A DNA stretch of 64,000 bases, from contig JADMNL010000023.1 in NCBI GenBank assembly GCA_016271365.2, positions 605,836,501 through 605,900,500 of the forward strand, in the 5' to 3' direction. Source of the DNA: Neoceratodus forsteri. Lineage: Eukaryota; Chordata; Ceratodontiformes; Ceratodontidae. Positions 1 through 12,182 of the stretch are shown here, piece by piece (the first letter of the stretch is position 1; every line of letters starts with the position of its first letter). The notes under the pieces were generated by a model that did no database searches, was not told the DNA's origin, and saw nothing but the letters and a program-made list of their open reading frames with translations. The position numbers and the translations under genes are program-made.

Positions 1-361
1 TAACTGGCAGCAGCTTACTTTTTGAATTTTGCATGTAAGAATATCAAGAGAGCTCTCTCATCCTGAATTGGAATTCTAGTGCAGTGAAAAATTCCACTGT
101 TCGGTGCAAGGTTAGTATGTGATGACAGCTGCAAACATAAGCATGTCATCATGAAACTATCACACTTGCAATTCCAAGCTGAATACCAGTAAGAAAAACT
201 TAGTGTCAACAGTAACAGCCATGTTTAACAACTCAATACAATCTTAAATTTAAAAATCAAATGAAATAAACCACACCTTCATTATAATTATAAATGAGCA
301 TATGATATTAGAAAAAAAGACAGTACATATTTGCAGGTATAAACGTTGTTTTTTATTTCCT

Positions 362-680
362 GTCCTCTTTAAGTGGACCAGGGTATTCACACCAGTACTG
401 CTTCTTTCTCCCACTCCTCTCCAAGTCACCCGCTCCCCCTTCACAATGAATAAATATTTAAATGTTTTGACATAATATAATATAATATAATATAATATAA
501 TATAATATAATATAATCAGACCAGGGTGCCCACCCCAGTACCACTTCTCTTGGCCCCCTCCCTTCCATGTTGCCTACCCCCCATTCCCAATGTGTACATG
601 GCAGCACCAGGGGTCCCCACCCCAGTGCCACCAAACAGTAGCCCAACACTGGGGTGCCCAATCCCCAGTGTTGGACTAGC
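362..680. repeat. degenerate GC-rich minisatellite, about three units
   Basis: Three loosely similar stretches begin near 372, 516 and 602. Each carries a core like accaggGTNcccaccCCAGT followed by C-rich sequence. The first and second are separated by an ATAAT microsatellite. C-rich minisatellite units also occur in the palindromic elements near 43 and 49 kb, but I cannot show they are the same family. No coding signal. Confidence 0.4.
472..516. repeat. (TAATA)n microsatellite
   Basis: About nine perfect 5-bp units, directly followed by the second unit of the GC-rich minisatellite. Confidence 0.95.
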
Positions 681-1877
681 CCCTGTAATAAACAGAAGCA
701 TCCTTCAATTATTTTTGTAACCCTGTGAAAAAGAAAAATGGCCTCTTGCCAATCTGATCTCCAACAAACACTTCTGCACCCCACCCCGACCTGTCAACCC
801 TAATGCCTACCCCTTCCTCAAGCGAATAATGTCAGATATGATCTCCTTTCTTGAAGCAGGACCCTGCAGATCCTACATGAAGAAAGCTACAACAGATTGT
901 GTGGCAAGACATAGGTATCTTCCTTTGAAGAGTGTATCACTTGAAGTATTGGCTTGGAGCTGTAACTTCTGCTTTGGGCAGGAGGCTATGGGCTGGGGTG
1001 GAGGGGTGAGCATTAGGGTTGACAACCCAAAGAAAGACCCCATCACTGATTTGCCAGGACTCCAGAGACCCCAAACCATAATTTTGATTTTCTTTTGCTG
1101 CTTGTGGGGCATTGGTGTGGAGTTAGGGCTGGAAACTCTAATACCACATTTCTCTACTTTTGTGGCATTACATTGAACCCTAACTGGTGCATTAACAAAG
1201 TTTTTTGCAAAAAATGTTTACACAGACGTAAAAAAAAAATATATTATATATATATATGTGTGTGTGTGAAAAACCTTAAAAAACAAATTCTGGTTTCTAG
1301 TCCAGAACCATTCATATGAAATTGAATGTTTTTGAGCTACTGACTAGTTTCCAACTGAAAAAGATCAGTAGTTTACTAGACTGACAATAGCCTTCTGAAC
1401 TATTGCCCAGTGAACCTGTCAGATACCTCTCAGCATGCTTCCCACTCGGTCTTTCTCAAAATTGCATCAAGATAGCCAAGCAGGGGTGTGTGGTGAAGAG
1501 TAATTGATATAGCCCCCATTTCCCTTTTTTATGTATTTATTTAAAATATGAAAAAGTCCCTGGTGCTAGTGGCTCCCCTCCTGCTGTGTAGTTTAGTTTA
1601 TTTGTTCCACATAAAAGTTATTAGAATGAAATTCATATAAAAACACAAATGATGCAAATATAGTAAATACTGCATCACAACTTACTGTAGTATAGTAAAA
1701 ACAGCAGAGAAATGTAGTTGTCCTTCATTTGATAGCAAGGAATGTAGAGGGTGAGGCCTTAATAAAGCCTTTAAATGAATAGAAAAAGTCATAATTTGCC
1801 CATAATCTAAAAAAATGGATTACAGTCCACAAAGAAAACTCAATGGACAACAAAGACCAAATTGTCCTATCACTCAC
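681..1877. other. no gene seen; AT/GT microsatellite inside
   Basis: Unique-looking sequence with no reading frame I can support. It holds an A-run, AT and GT microsatellite at about 1231-1268. A short stretch near 1556 (ccctggtgctagtggctcc) resembles the minisatellite unit at 42.9 kb and is probably a relic of that family. Confidence 0.6.
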
Positions 1878-1887
1878 ATGTCCTTTT

Positions 1888-2455
1888 GTTTTAGTTAGTA
1901 CTTTTCTCCTGGAGTCCTCTGCTGTATCCCTCTGATGTCCCCCCAGCACGGAGCACCTGGCATCAAATCCTGTCCTCTTCAACCCCCATGACTTACCTTT
2001 CATGGCAGGGGGTAGGGAGACCCTCAACCCACCAGACCAGATACAGTTTTTTGGGAAGCATGTTCTGGGGTGGTACTGTGGGGGGACAATCATCATCCTT
2101 GCAGCAGGGGACTCCCTTGGTTTCCTGTTTTATTCCCTCAGAGGATATAGCATTCAATGTTTCCAGTGGTGGCAGCATGCATGCTCCCATGTGTGCTCTT
2201 CCAGGCATCTGCTGCATCCTCCAGCCACATCTTCAGCATCAGTGAGCTGCCCCCCAACCTCTGCTAAGGGGCAAGCATTTACCAACTGCTGGGATCCCCC
2301 CTCTCTGGAGAAGGAGAGCAGTCCTTTGGATGCTCAATCCTTATCCAGCCCTGCTGACCCCCGGCAGCCCGTGCTCATTCCCAAAAATGGGTCGCTGGTG
2401 TGGCATGAGGTGTGGCATGCAGTGCCTCAACCCTCAGCACCACCAGGCCAGCCTC
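1888..2455 (-). mobile_element. SINE-like retroposon, copy 1
   Basis: Read on the minus strand it begins gaggctggcctggtggtgct, which aligns with the starts of the copies at 10033 and 58231. It ends in an A-rich tail (about 1888-1912). The interior shares a long GC-rich block with the 10-kb copy (+ strand 2165-2350 here), including the run gctcccatgtgtg. It is flanked by imperfect 10-bp direct repeats, atgtcctttt at 1878-1887 and atgttctttt at 2456-2465 (9 of 10 match), which fits target-primed insertion. Length is 568 bp. The plus-strand open frame over it is not a gene. The family is not one I recognise by name. Confidence 0.72.
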
Positions 2456-2465
2456 ATGTTCTTTT

Positions 2466-3003
2466 TGTGACTGAGAGAGAAGAGGTCTTCAATAATTCAA
2501 ACAGGACTGTAAACAAAAATTCTATGCAGATTATAAAAGGGTGTCTGATACCCTGCTACATGTTATAAACTGTAACATTTTATAGTCTGTAATCTCATAT
2601 AAGCCAATGCTTAGAAAAGGCCATAGTAGTCACAAAAGACGTTTACCTCTATCTTCACAGATTTATATTTTAATCATACAGATTCCATTAGTGTACAAAA
2701 CAGAACTTTTTGTTCAAACCTTTCCGAAAATGTATTATACTTCTTGTGGCTCCATGGTTTTCAGTATTCATTTGTTTTATAATGAGTTTCTTCAGTGGTA
2801 ACACAGGCCCAGCCAGTAGTTCTCTGCAAAAAAAGCAGGTCCCTTATTGTTTTGAATCTTGGATAAAGAAACATCATGTCTGATTGTGTCTTGAAATAAC
2901 TGAGACCACAAGCTTTCAATGGTGTCTCAATGCCTACTATCCCAAATTGTTTTTTTTCTTAATGTTACTCTCATGAATCTCTAACCTAACATGAATATAT
3001 GGG
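2466..3003. other. no gene seen
   Basis: A/T-rich unique-looking sequence. I see no repeat boundary or coding signal. Confidence 0.6.
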
Positions 3004-3466
3004 ATAGTGTATGGTAGCCCATACACAATAAAGCGATTTTTATACAGAGTGGTTGCTATGACATCAAGGACCTCGAGAGCGAAGCTCAAGAAGTCCCATT
3101 GATGTCATGACAACCACAAGGTGTAAGAAGAGTGTTGTTGTGTATTTTGACTATCATACAGTATGCTATTCTATACAGTGTATTGTCCCCAAAAAACACA
3201 ATCACTTAATTTACCTCGTAAAATAAGCCAGACTCAGCTGTCTCTGACTCTCACCTCTCAGCCAGCCACCTGCTAGCAGATCCGTGCATGTGACTCCAAT
3301 GCCACAAGCCCAATCAACTGCTCTGATGAGATCGCTTGCATTGTGACATTCATACTAATGCAGAACAAAAAGTCGTTCTGTGTTTGTACGAACATCACTA
3401 GTGCAGCAGAACAACGTTTTACAGTGTATGGATTATCATACACAATGGCGTTCAACCATACACTAT
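3004..3466. mobile_element. palindromic MITE-like element, hairpin family 1
   Basis: The ends are inverted: atagtgtatggt at 3004 and its complement accatacactat ending at 3466. Just inside each end is a small palindrome of the form gtgtatgg-n-ccatacac. A 69-bp hairpin lies at 3049-3117, with gtggttg at one foot, caaccac at the other and gagcgaagctc in the core. There is no transposase, so this would be a non-autonomous DNA element. Its hairpin core and left-end sequence can be aligned with the palindrome at 53.46 kb. I could not fix a target-site duplication. Confidence 0.68.
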
Positions 3467-4635
3467 AAATAATTTCCTTTCATATGGAGACATCAAATAA
3501 GTGATATAGGGTTCCATAGTTATGTTTATCTTATTTTATATGAGTCATTTGCATGCTTTTTTAAACATCAGTGAGTGTAGTTTGAATTTCCTGAGAATCT
3601 ATTCTCTGAGAGTTTTATTTTGTCACATTAATGCAATTGGTTCAACAATGGGAAATTCCCAGACATAACCAAATCCAAGTTTATTAAGCTGTTCCTTAAT
3701 TTTTATTGGCCAAGATAACGCAAACCCATTTTTAGGGCTGTAGTGGGTGAAGCCCTGCAGTCCTATTGATTTCAGAAAAAGGGGATCCTGCTTCTTTCCT
3801 TCCTAACAACAGTTGCATCACAGTTCCCTACACAGTCTGTGAAACCCTCCATTGTGTCAATGCATTCTTCTCATAAGCACTGTTTTTTGTTATGTGGGAT
3901 GGGGTGGGGGCGGTGTAGTTTGATATTACACTGACTCACATTACTAAGATTCCTGGCTTTCTTTCATGCTTAGATATCTGCAGCAGTGGGGGTTGGGGGG
4001 CTTGGGCTGCTTTAGTGTGACATTACTCACCCTACAGACATTCCCAGTTTTCTGACATCTTTGATGTCAGGTGTGTGTGTGTGTGGGGAGGGGAGGAATA
4101 ACTATCTGATTTCAGTTTGGAAGAGTGGAGAAGTTTGGTGCTATTGTCATTTGTACTTGTAATATGATCTATGGTTGCACTGTCTCAACACTATGCATTT
4201 ATATATAAATAAAAATGTATACATAAAAGGATTAAAAAAAAAAGAGCCCTTCCAAACATTGACTTGGTGCTAGATTCTGTCACTGCTAAAAGCTCTCATA
4301 CTGTAGAGAAGCAGAAGTATGCATTTTCCGTATCCATTTTATCCTGGAGCATAATGTGTTTTTTAAATAGTTCCTGCATCTGAAAGAATGGGAATGGTCC
4401 TGGTTAGCTTTAGCTTACACACATTCAACAACAGATCCCATGGCACTAAATTATTTTAAAATGTATGCATCATTTATAAAAAGAAAAATAAAACACGTTT
4501 GACAAAATCAAGTTCTTATTTTTGAAATTGTATTGCCATTGTTGTTACTTACTTTCCTATGTTCAGTAGGGGTGGGGATTATTTTTAATGTTAATTACAT
4601 TTGGCAGAACTTTAAAGATGCTGTAGAACACAGCT
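3467..4635. other. no gene seen
   Basis: Unique-looking sequence with a short GT run near 4072-4084 and an A-run near 4230. No coding or RNA signal recognised. Confidence 0.6.
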
Positions 4636-5002
4636 GGTGGTATTTTCAAAAGTTAAAAAAATGATACAGTTATGTCAAGACAACTAAACTTGTATCATGC
4701 AGATGCAGCATATAATTGTGCCACATTTTCATAGCAGTATCAAAACAACACTTATACTTGCATCATAACGGTAGCATATTTGCGATATATTTGTGGGATG
4801 CATCACTACTGCATCACATCTGTGTCACTTTTTGCATCACTAATCTACAGTAGATGCAAGTGCAGAGGCAATAGATTGTAGTGCATCCATCTTCTGATGG
4901 TAGTGCTCCCTTCTGATGCAGACACAGCTGTGCTCTGTGACACAAATGTGAAGCAACTTACTGTTGCGTCTGCAGCAAATCTTTGAAAATACAGGCCTGT
5001 AT
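4636..5002. mobile_element. MITE-like element with ggtattttcaaaa termini
   Basis: The left end reads ggtggtattttcaaaagtt and the right end ctttgaaaatacaggcc, giving imperfect terminal inverted repeats. The interior repeats short gatgca/tgcatc motifs. Termini of this look (gg-cc-attttcaaaa) recur at 25.3, 44.96 and 62.4 kb and resemble Harbinger-type MITEs of reptiles and amphibians. The family is assigned from memory, and there is no coding capacity. Confidence 0.5.
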
Positions 5003-5861
5003 ATTTACCGCCTCCCCATCTCTCATAAACTCCAAGCAATCAACTACAGATAATGGGTGTAGAATGAAGCATATACCTTGCAATACAGATTTGCAACGAA
5101 TAGAGGAAAATAAGATGAGGGCCCATGTCTTGCAGCATCTACTTTTTTCCCCTCAAGTTCAAGATCAGGAGAATTACAGCAACAGAAGATGCTCCGCTCC
5201 TAGCCAGTTCCACCTTTTAACTGAAAACCACTGACTGCTGCCCAAATATACACATGTGTGCTATTAATCTCGCCTTTTCTGAAAAATGATACCTTTACAA
5301 GCTGCCTTATAATGAGAGGGAAAGGAAGGAAACAAGGAAAGTCATGCTGCTGATTCCACCATTTTTGAAACATTGCACCTGTACTATCTGCCTTAAGATA
5401 GTTAAACTAATTTCCTAATAATTTTAAAGATGAAGAGCCTTAGTATCTAAACTAGAAAATTAGGTGTTTCTTCATGATCTGCCCACTGTACGGTGACACC
5501 ATTTCAGCAAACACATTGATGTAGACAACATCGACAGTTTGCTGTAATGGTCTATCGAGAGATCCCAGCACTCTGTCCCCAGTCCTGCACCCCTCCCCAA
5601 ATCAACTCTGACACGGAGTTGATCATCCTTAAATGGGGTGTGTGTGGAGCCAGAGCCCCCGATAGAAAAACAACTGGGGTCTCCTGCCAGATTTATGTCA
5701 ACTGCAACTTGCAGTTGACATAAATGCATCGCTGTGATGTCGGTCAACAGCATAGATGTCAAACTGGCATTGTAGAACCTTTCTTCACAGAAGCTACTTC
5801 TATGAAAAAAGTTTCCATCATTATGACAAGAATAACATTTCCCTTCCAGATAAAAGATACA
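5003..5861. other. no gene seen; one perfect hairpin
   Basis: Mostly unique-looking. At 5692-5724 there is a perfect inverted repeat with 16-bp arms around a single base (arm tttatgtcaactgcaa). The surrounding 5480-5770 segment has more GC than its flanks and may be a small palindromic element. Confidence 0.5.
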
Positions 5862-6030
5862 TCTTGACAGGGCTGTGAAGATGATTGTGGGGCAGCAGGG
5901 TAAATCATATGAGGAGAGACTGAGGGTCCTAAATATTTACTCCCTGGAGGGGAGAAGGGAGAGGTGAGACATGATTGAGACCTTCAGGTACTTGAAAGTG
6001 ATTAATACGTTGAGGGGGTGTTGCTGAGCC
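5862..6030 (+). mobile_element. CR1 LINE fragment (RT C-terminal region)
   Basis: The nucleotides align with the part of the 47-kb CR1 copy that encodes the end of the reverse transcriptase: a stretch like '[10 protein letters not shown]..' followed by gaggagagactgagggtcct and the 'LEERR..GD(M/L)IETFK(Y/I)L' region. Frames are broken. It is a short, old, 5'- and 3'-truncated relic. Confidence 0.75.
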
Positions 6031-6161
6031 ATTGACTGAGCTAAATACAATCATTTAGAGCTCCTCTATTTCATGATGGAACACCTACTAAAAACATATT
6101 TTCAATGGAATTTTTCTATTGAGCTTTAAATAATCAGTGAATTGAATCTCCCTCTAACAAT

Positions 6162-7127
6162 ATGGATAAGTTTGTTTCCCCAAAAGTTGCAGGAAGATTT
6201 GGCCCAACCCGAGGGCCTGCTGGAGTGGTCAGGGCAGGAGTCTCCCCTGCTACAGTGATCTGCTTGGAGGCAGGGGCTAAGCCTAAAGCATTGCAGAAAC
6301 CCACTCTCACCACAATACTAGACTTTCTGAATGAATTCCAAACTGAGGTCAGGCAACCTACTTCTAGAATTTAAAATTCTTTAATGGAAATGACTTCCCA
6401 TTGTGTTGTTGTGGAGGCACAGGAGGAGCATATAGAAAAAGCCGTGGAAAGTAATATAGGGGAGATCAAAGCCATCTTTGCAAGAGTCCTGACCTTAGAA
6501 GGAGCTACAAATGCAGAGTTACATGAACAGCTAACACAGATGGCAAGAGAGAGTCTGGAGAACATGTTACGAAGAAATCTGAGATTAATAGGTTTCCCTG
6601 GGACTGTTCCTAATGTAAAACTAAAAGAAGTAGCCCAGAGGGCACTGACAGTGATTTTATCAGTTGAATCTTCCCTCGCATTAGAGACTGTTTTTCATCC
6701 TGCATCATGGCAACCTAAGGATCCGATGAATCTATCTCTGCAACCTGGAGCTAGATATATAATCTTAACCTTTCATATGTTAGCTGAAAGAAATAAACTT
6801 CCCCAGCTAGCTGGGCAGAAGAAACGGTTCTTTTGTGAGGGCCATCAGATCCACTTGTACCCAGATTTTTGTATGCAAACACAGCTCAGACAAAAACAAT
6901 TCCTCCCTACAATGTCTGAATTTAAAGAAATGGGAATAATAGCAGCTCTACTCTCACCAGCACATCTGAGGAGCTAATTTCAGGGTAAGAACCACTACTT
7001 TGATGATCCAAATGTGGCTTGGACTTTCTACGAAAGTAATGTTTGAATTTCAGAAGATATAGGCTCAGATTTTGAGGAAGAGGATGAAGCAGAGGTTACT
7101 GAGTATCACCCTGTCTGAACGGAAATG
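6162..7127 (+). pseudogene. L1-type ORF1 relic (RNA-binding protein)
   Basis: Two frames, at 6162-6374 and 6384-6977, read as one broken protein. The second has a heptad-like acidic stretch (residues about 10-60) followed by ENMLRRNLRLIGFPGT near 6560-6600, the signature at the start of the RNA-recognition fold of L1 ORF1p. After a stop, another frame reads KNHYFDDPNVAWTFY and a Glu/Asp-rich tail to about 7127, matching the ORF1p C-terminal domain. At least one frameshift and two stops disable it. ORF1p normally trimerises and coats L1 RNA. No ORF2 follows; the next block is A/T-rich and then a CR1 scrap. Confidence 0.75.
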
Positions 7128-7499
7128 AACTGTGCCTTATAAAACAGGAACTGACTATATTTTTTCCTTTTTTTTTTGAATCCTTGAACACTGGTTTGAT
7201 AGATTATAATGAGTGGTTGTGATGCCCATTTGCTGTTCAAAAACTATTACTTGGAAAGTTAAAGCTTAGAGCATAAATTAAAAATGTTTGATTAATTGAC
7301 TCTGATTAATTTTAATATTAAGTTAAAATATGCATTTTGATCCCCCTGAAATAATGAAAAAAGAGTTTTTTTGTGCTTTGTTTAGTTACATGAGTACCAT
7401 TGGAAAATTAATGTTCTTAAGGATAATTATTATGTTAATGTAATTAAATATGTGATTTTTTTCTTTTAAGGAATAAAAATGAAGTATATAAAAAAGAGA
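7128..7499. other. A/T-rich spacer, no gene seen
   Basis: Low-GC sequence after the ORF1 relic. It may be the L1 inter-ORF region or unrelated flank. No endonuclease motif is found. Confidence 0.45.
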
Positions 7500-7862
7500 T
7501 TAATAAGGGGAACGGAGGGTATCTTCAAGCTATGCTGCAGCAAATCCCCGAAGGGGCACAGCCTAAAATTTGCTGGGTGGGTATTTAAGAGGATGATTAG
7601 AAGACAGTTCTTCATAGAAAGGGTGGTGAGAAAATGGAATGTGCTGCCAGAAGAGGTGATCTCATTGAGGACAGCGGGCAGCTCAAGAGAGGCTGGGATA
7701 GATATAGGGGGAAGATAAAGGCAGTGGAAGGAGGGAGAGGAAGGTAGTGGAAAGGTAGGGGATGGGGAGCAGGAACACCAGCCTGCGCTAAGAACCCTGG
7801 GCAATGAGCAGACTAGATAGACCAACAAGCCTAATTCTGTTGGCTTCCTCATATGTTCGTAT
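7500..7862 (+). mobile_element. CR1 LINE 3' end
   Basis: The frame at 7479-7718 carries RRQFFIERVVRKWNVLPEEV, the conserved last segment of CR1/L2-type reverse transcriptases. It is followed by a 3' untranslated stretch (agactagatagaccaacaagcc) and a short octamer-like tail ending catatgttcgta. 5'-truncated. Confidence 0.8.
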
Positions 7863-8183
7863 AAGATTTCAGCCTTAAGTAAAAATTTTAATTCTTTCAG
7901 AAAACAGCCAACTATTCTGTGTGATAATCTATTCTTTTAACTATATAATACAAATAAATAAGAGATTATACCTTATAGCTGCTTTTTCATATATTTTCTT
8001 GGTTATTAATTCAACTCACAGTCCTGTATGATTCTACAAAGGGCACGATGAATGCTTTTTTTTATTGCAGTGTTGTTTATTCAGAATCTTTTTAAACTAG
8101 TTAAATTCTTAAAGTAAACAATATATACTCTCAGAACTCACTTCCATTGTCACGTCCTTATGTTTGTTTAACAGAGATTTTTT
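7863..8183. other. no gene seen
   Basis: A/T-rich unique-looking sequence between a CR1 tail and a SINE-like copy. Confidence 0.55.
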
Positions 8184-8720
8184 TTGTTGGCCCACCTGCT
8201 GGCATAACTGCAAGGCATCTGCTTGTGGTGCTGACAAACATCCCGGGTTTGGTGATGGACTCGGGATTCATAGGAACAGCTGGGGGGGCGGAGAGAAGGA
8301 TAGAACATCCTGAGGACTGCTCTCCTTCTCCAGGGGGAGGGAAGAAGAGTTTCTAATGCTTTACAGAACCTTGACAGAAGCTGGGGATATTGCTGCAGCT
8401 GGCACCATCACCTTAAGGGGCAGGGTGGATGCTGGATATCATTGCACATCACTGCCCTAGGGATCCAGCATTCAGAAAGACAGCCAGCCCCTGGACATGA
8501 CACCCTGCTCTTCCATTGTCTCCACTGCCACTAATGTCTGCCATGGGGGGGCCTGGTCCCATGGCCCCAACCTGCTAGGTAAGCCAAGGCTTGCCAACAA
8601 TGTCTCTTGGGGGGTATCCACCCTGCAGCCCCACCCTGGAGGTAAGCCTGGGCATAGGAGGACATTAGGCAGGGCAGGCCTGAGCTCTGGTAAGGATCAG
8701 GGGCCACCCCCCCAAAAAAG
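8184..8720 (+). mobile_element. SINE-like retroposon, copy 2 (diverged)
   Basis: It shares with the other copies the block around 8280-8340 (gaggactgctctccttctcc, compared with gacagctctcctcctctgg at 10 kb) and a similar 5' start, ttgttggcccacctgctggc. It ends in a short A-rich stretch near 8713-8720. Length about 540 bp. I could not find a convincing flanking duplication. It contains the possible B-box-like word gggtttggtg at the expected distance from the head. Confidence 0.55.
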
Positions 8721-10021
8721 TTGAGGGTTTCTTCCCTTTCATACATGTCTGTAGATGTTTGATTCCTTCTTGTTCCATAAGCTGTGCCTGTTATGTTTCT
8801 TAAAATAGTAAAATAATGGTCCCCAAATTAGTCATGTTCTAATATAACTAATCATAGTAATATAAATGATTCAGTTAGTAATTAGCACACCATTATTATT
8901 TTGTCATAGTATGATATCTTTAATATTGGTGATTCAGTGTAGCTAGTACATGTCTCCTAAAGTAAAAATCAAATAACCTCATTAGCCTGTATCAGCATCA
9001 CATCTGTAAGACTGCTGCACTTAAAGCATGAAAGACTCTAAAAGACACTTACTGTATATACTGTATCAAGGCTATTCAGTTACACAGGGTCACCATCAGC
9101 AGTGGGTGATACTATATGTGTTCCAGGCCATCCTTACTGCCTTCTTTTTGATGGAGATACCCACTCCTACCATGCCAAGTGAACAACTGATGCACCAGGC
9201 ATCACCGCATCACTTGGTGTGCCATGCGGTTACACAGAATGTGATGACATCATACACTACTGATGACATATTTGGCCACCCAGTTGCTTGCAAAAGCCTC
9301 TAATACCCCTCCCAGGCAAGCACAGTCAGCCTCACACCAAAACCAAAAAACAGGGTGGTGGGCCCATGTATGAGAGGCTGATTTCATTAAGGTCATCAGC
9401 TTGAACCCAAAAGATGGGTAGCAGCACCAGCTAGGAATCAATATAGTAATACTGTGGTATATCATAAAATGCTGCAGTACACTGCAGAAAACAATACAGT
9501 TCAATGGCAATTAAAGCCCCTTCTACTGCATTATTCATAAATGTTCTTATAAGCCCATCATGCTGATTACTATGGAAATAAAAAAAAGTAGCAAACTTGA
9601 GAACCAAACAAGATTCTGATAAGCTGAGTATTTAAAAAGGTGCAGAAGTGGGGAGGGGGTAATAGTGTGGGGTACATAATTATATCCAGTCATGGCCTTT
9701 ACCCAGTATATTGAACAGACCATGACTAGCCATATCTTGCTATAACTCTGAATATCATTATGAATTTTAGTGACTACCGCAGCAGCACTGATTTGTGTCA
9801 TAATTCAAGGTGCAAGTATTTCCAAGGCAGCTGCTTGTAATACTCCTATTTTCAGAAGTGATATTTCCACTGACAGGAGACACGAGAGAAACATGGCAAA
9901 GAAGAAATATTTGAAGCTCAGTGCTTCAGAAAAACACTGCTACAAATGTAGTCCTGAGAACAGATAGTATGCATTCAATGCCTTTGAAAAATTATATCCC
10001 TCATAATCAATTTTTAAGATT
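8721..10021. other. no gene seen
   Basis: Unique-looking. The 9030-9510 part has a short imperfect hairpin (catgccaagtga at 9169, tcacttggtgtgccatg near 9214) and may be an old MITE, but I cannot bound it. Confidence 0.45.
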
Positions 10022-10032
10022 AAAAAGAAAAT

Positions 10033-10623
10033 AGTGGCTGGCCCAATGGCGTGAAGGGCTGAGGCATCATGCCTTACCTCCTGCCACACTGGCAACCCAT
10101 GTTTGTGGTGTGATCCTGTTGCCAGGGTTTGGCTGGGGAGGAGGAGGAGGATCGAGCATTCCAAAGACAGCTCTCCTCCTCTGGGGAGGGGGGGGCCAGT
10201 GATTGGTGCTTGCCTGGCCCTTAGCAAAGGCTGGGGGAATGGCACACTGACATTCTACAAGGTGGATGGAGGTTGGACAGATGCCTGGCATGCCACACAT
10301 GGGAGCTTGCATGACACCGCAGCTAGTGTCATTGCATGCCCTTTCCTCCAAGAGGGGAAAAAAAAGAGGAAACATGTTTCTGGTAGTTGAATGATGGAGG
10401 GGTTCGCAGGTCCCACTCCCCGACCAGCCAGGCACTGACCAGAAATGGATCCAATCTTCAGTGGGGACCTGGAGATCCCTCGCCAACCCCACCATGGGGG
10501 GGCCCTAGGGGAAGATGGTTGGTGCTGACGGTACACGTCGGGGAAGGGGGATGTGGCTGGTGCTCTCTCCTGAACGTGGCCCACTGGAGACAGGGAGAAA
10601 AAGTAATTAAAAAAAAAAAGATG
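10033..10623 (+). mobile_element. SINE-like retroposon, copy 3
   Basis: It begins agtggctggcccaatggcgt and ends in an A-rich tail after gacagggagaaaaagtaatt. It is flanked by a perfect 11-bp direct repeat, aaaaagaaaat, at 10022-10032 and 10624-10634. That repeat is A-rich, so it is weaker evidence than its length suggests. The body is GC-rich (about 590 bp) in A/T-rich surroundings and aligns with copy 1 in opposite orientation. The 5' word tggcccaatgg resembles a tRNA A box. No coding capacity. The open frames on both strands come from base composition. Confidence 0.75.
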
Positions 10624-10634
10624 AAAAAGAAAAT

Positions 10635-11811
10635 GTAGTTCATCTGAACCATAAGGCTGACAGGCTAATATACTGGATATGATATTTCTCAATAGGGGTT
10701 ATAACAAAACTTTACTGAGAAAGGCTAGCAATAAAGCTGACCTACTGAAAAAAAGAACAATGAAAAGCCACTAGAAAAATTAAATTTATGAACATGGTCC
10801 TGTTACTTTTGTGAATAAATTAAATCATTTGGTAGTTAAAATTAACAATATAATGTATTGTAACTGCCCTGTCCTGCTTGGTGACAATGATGTGCATTCA
10901 GCAGTGGGTGATATCCCATGCTTTAATTGAAGTAGAGCAAGCAGTATGAGAGACAAGTTAGTCCATAGCCGATTTGAGACAAATCAGACAGCTATCATTA
11001 ATAAGCAATGGTTACCATACAAACCAAAAGGTTTCTTCAAATGCTACATATAATGTGTGCACATTTGCACAGCCCGGTAAAGAATTTGAACACCCCCTGA
11101 ATGAAGATTTGAAGTTGGAGATGTGAGTTTATTAATTGCAGTACTGACTTTGTCACATATGTTCTATGGTGTAACTGCAATAAGATAATATGTGTGGAGA
11201 ACAGTGCCCAGCTTGAAAACTAGCACACAAGACCATTGAGCAGTATTATTAATAGAAGACTTGACACCCCACTTGGTAGTCATTTGTCTGATTGCCATAA
11301 TTCACATCCTAGAGAATTAAAGTTCATAGGCATTGAAAGAGTGAGTCCTTTGTGGGGGAAGGGGGAGTGAATAAACTGCTGTGGAAAAATCAACCTGGAT
11401 TTATGAATTACAAAGTGTTACACCTGCTGCTTTAAACCAGCAATGGGATTTGAAATCTATTTTTAAAAAGATTAGCTAGCCATCCCTGCTGAGGAAGACT
11501 TGTCGAGAGTTGAAGTGCTTGGGCTTCCTACAGCCATAGACTTTTTAATTTGTAGCCATACTTTTACATCTAACATTTACTGCGTTTGTCAGATTTCTTG
11601 CTTGTATTGGATTATATTTGTACTTAACATGGTTCGTGATATTACTGCCATTAAAGAATGTTCAACATTATGCTGTGCCTGGTTACTAGTTTCCTTTGTG
11701 AGTGCTCAGGACTTTTGGATTCTTTGTTTCTGTGTCTGAGAGCCAGCTGCCCTACTTCCCTGAGCACTGGCCCTGCACTGTGTATATCATGCCCCTCCCC
11801 CCCTTTTGGAA
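10635..11811. other. no gene seen
   Basis: A/T-rich unique-looking sequence. No repeat of known class recognised. Confidence 0.55.
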
Positions 11812-12182
11812 CTGGAAACATAGAAGCAAAGAGACTGCTTGCAGATACGGAGTGTTTGCCCCCCCACCAGTCTGCCCATTTTTCCCTTCCTACAGTAACA
11901 CTGCAGATCCTACATGAGCTCCAGTCAGTTCTCCCTCCCCCTTTCAACTGAGATTCCCTTGTGCCTATCCCATGCATTCTGGAATCCCATCACAGTTTTT
12001 ACTCTTACCACCTCCAATGAAATTTTGTTCCAGGAATCCACCACTCTGTCTTTGACGAAGTACTTCCTCACATCTCTCCTGAAATTACCCCTCCCCCAGG
12101 CTTCACATCAGGTCCTCTTGTTCCTGAGTGCCTTTTTTTTCTGAAAAATGCTTCCCTCCTGTACCTTATCTTGTGTCTTTTT
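11812..12182 (-). mobile_element. CR1 LINE 3' fragment
   Basis: It aligns by eye with the minus-strand CR1 at 30.9 kb (ccatgcattct, gttccaggaatccaccactct, cctcctgtaccttat). The 3' end lies near 11812 at the tail ggaaacatagaag. Only the terminal coding and untranslated part remains. Confidence 0.75.

Noticed and set aside
2002..2568. 188-residue plus-strand frame
   Set aside because: It lies over the antisense strand of a GC-rich SINE-like copy and shows no domain; the frame is compositional.
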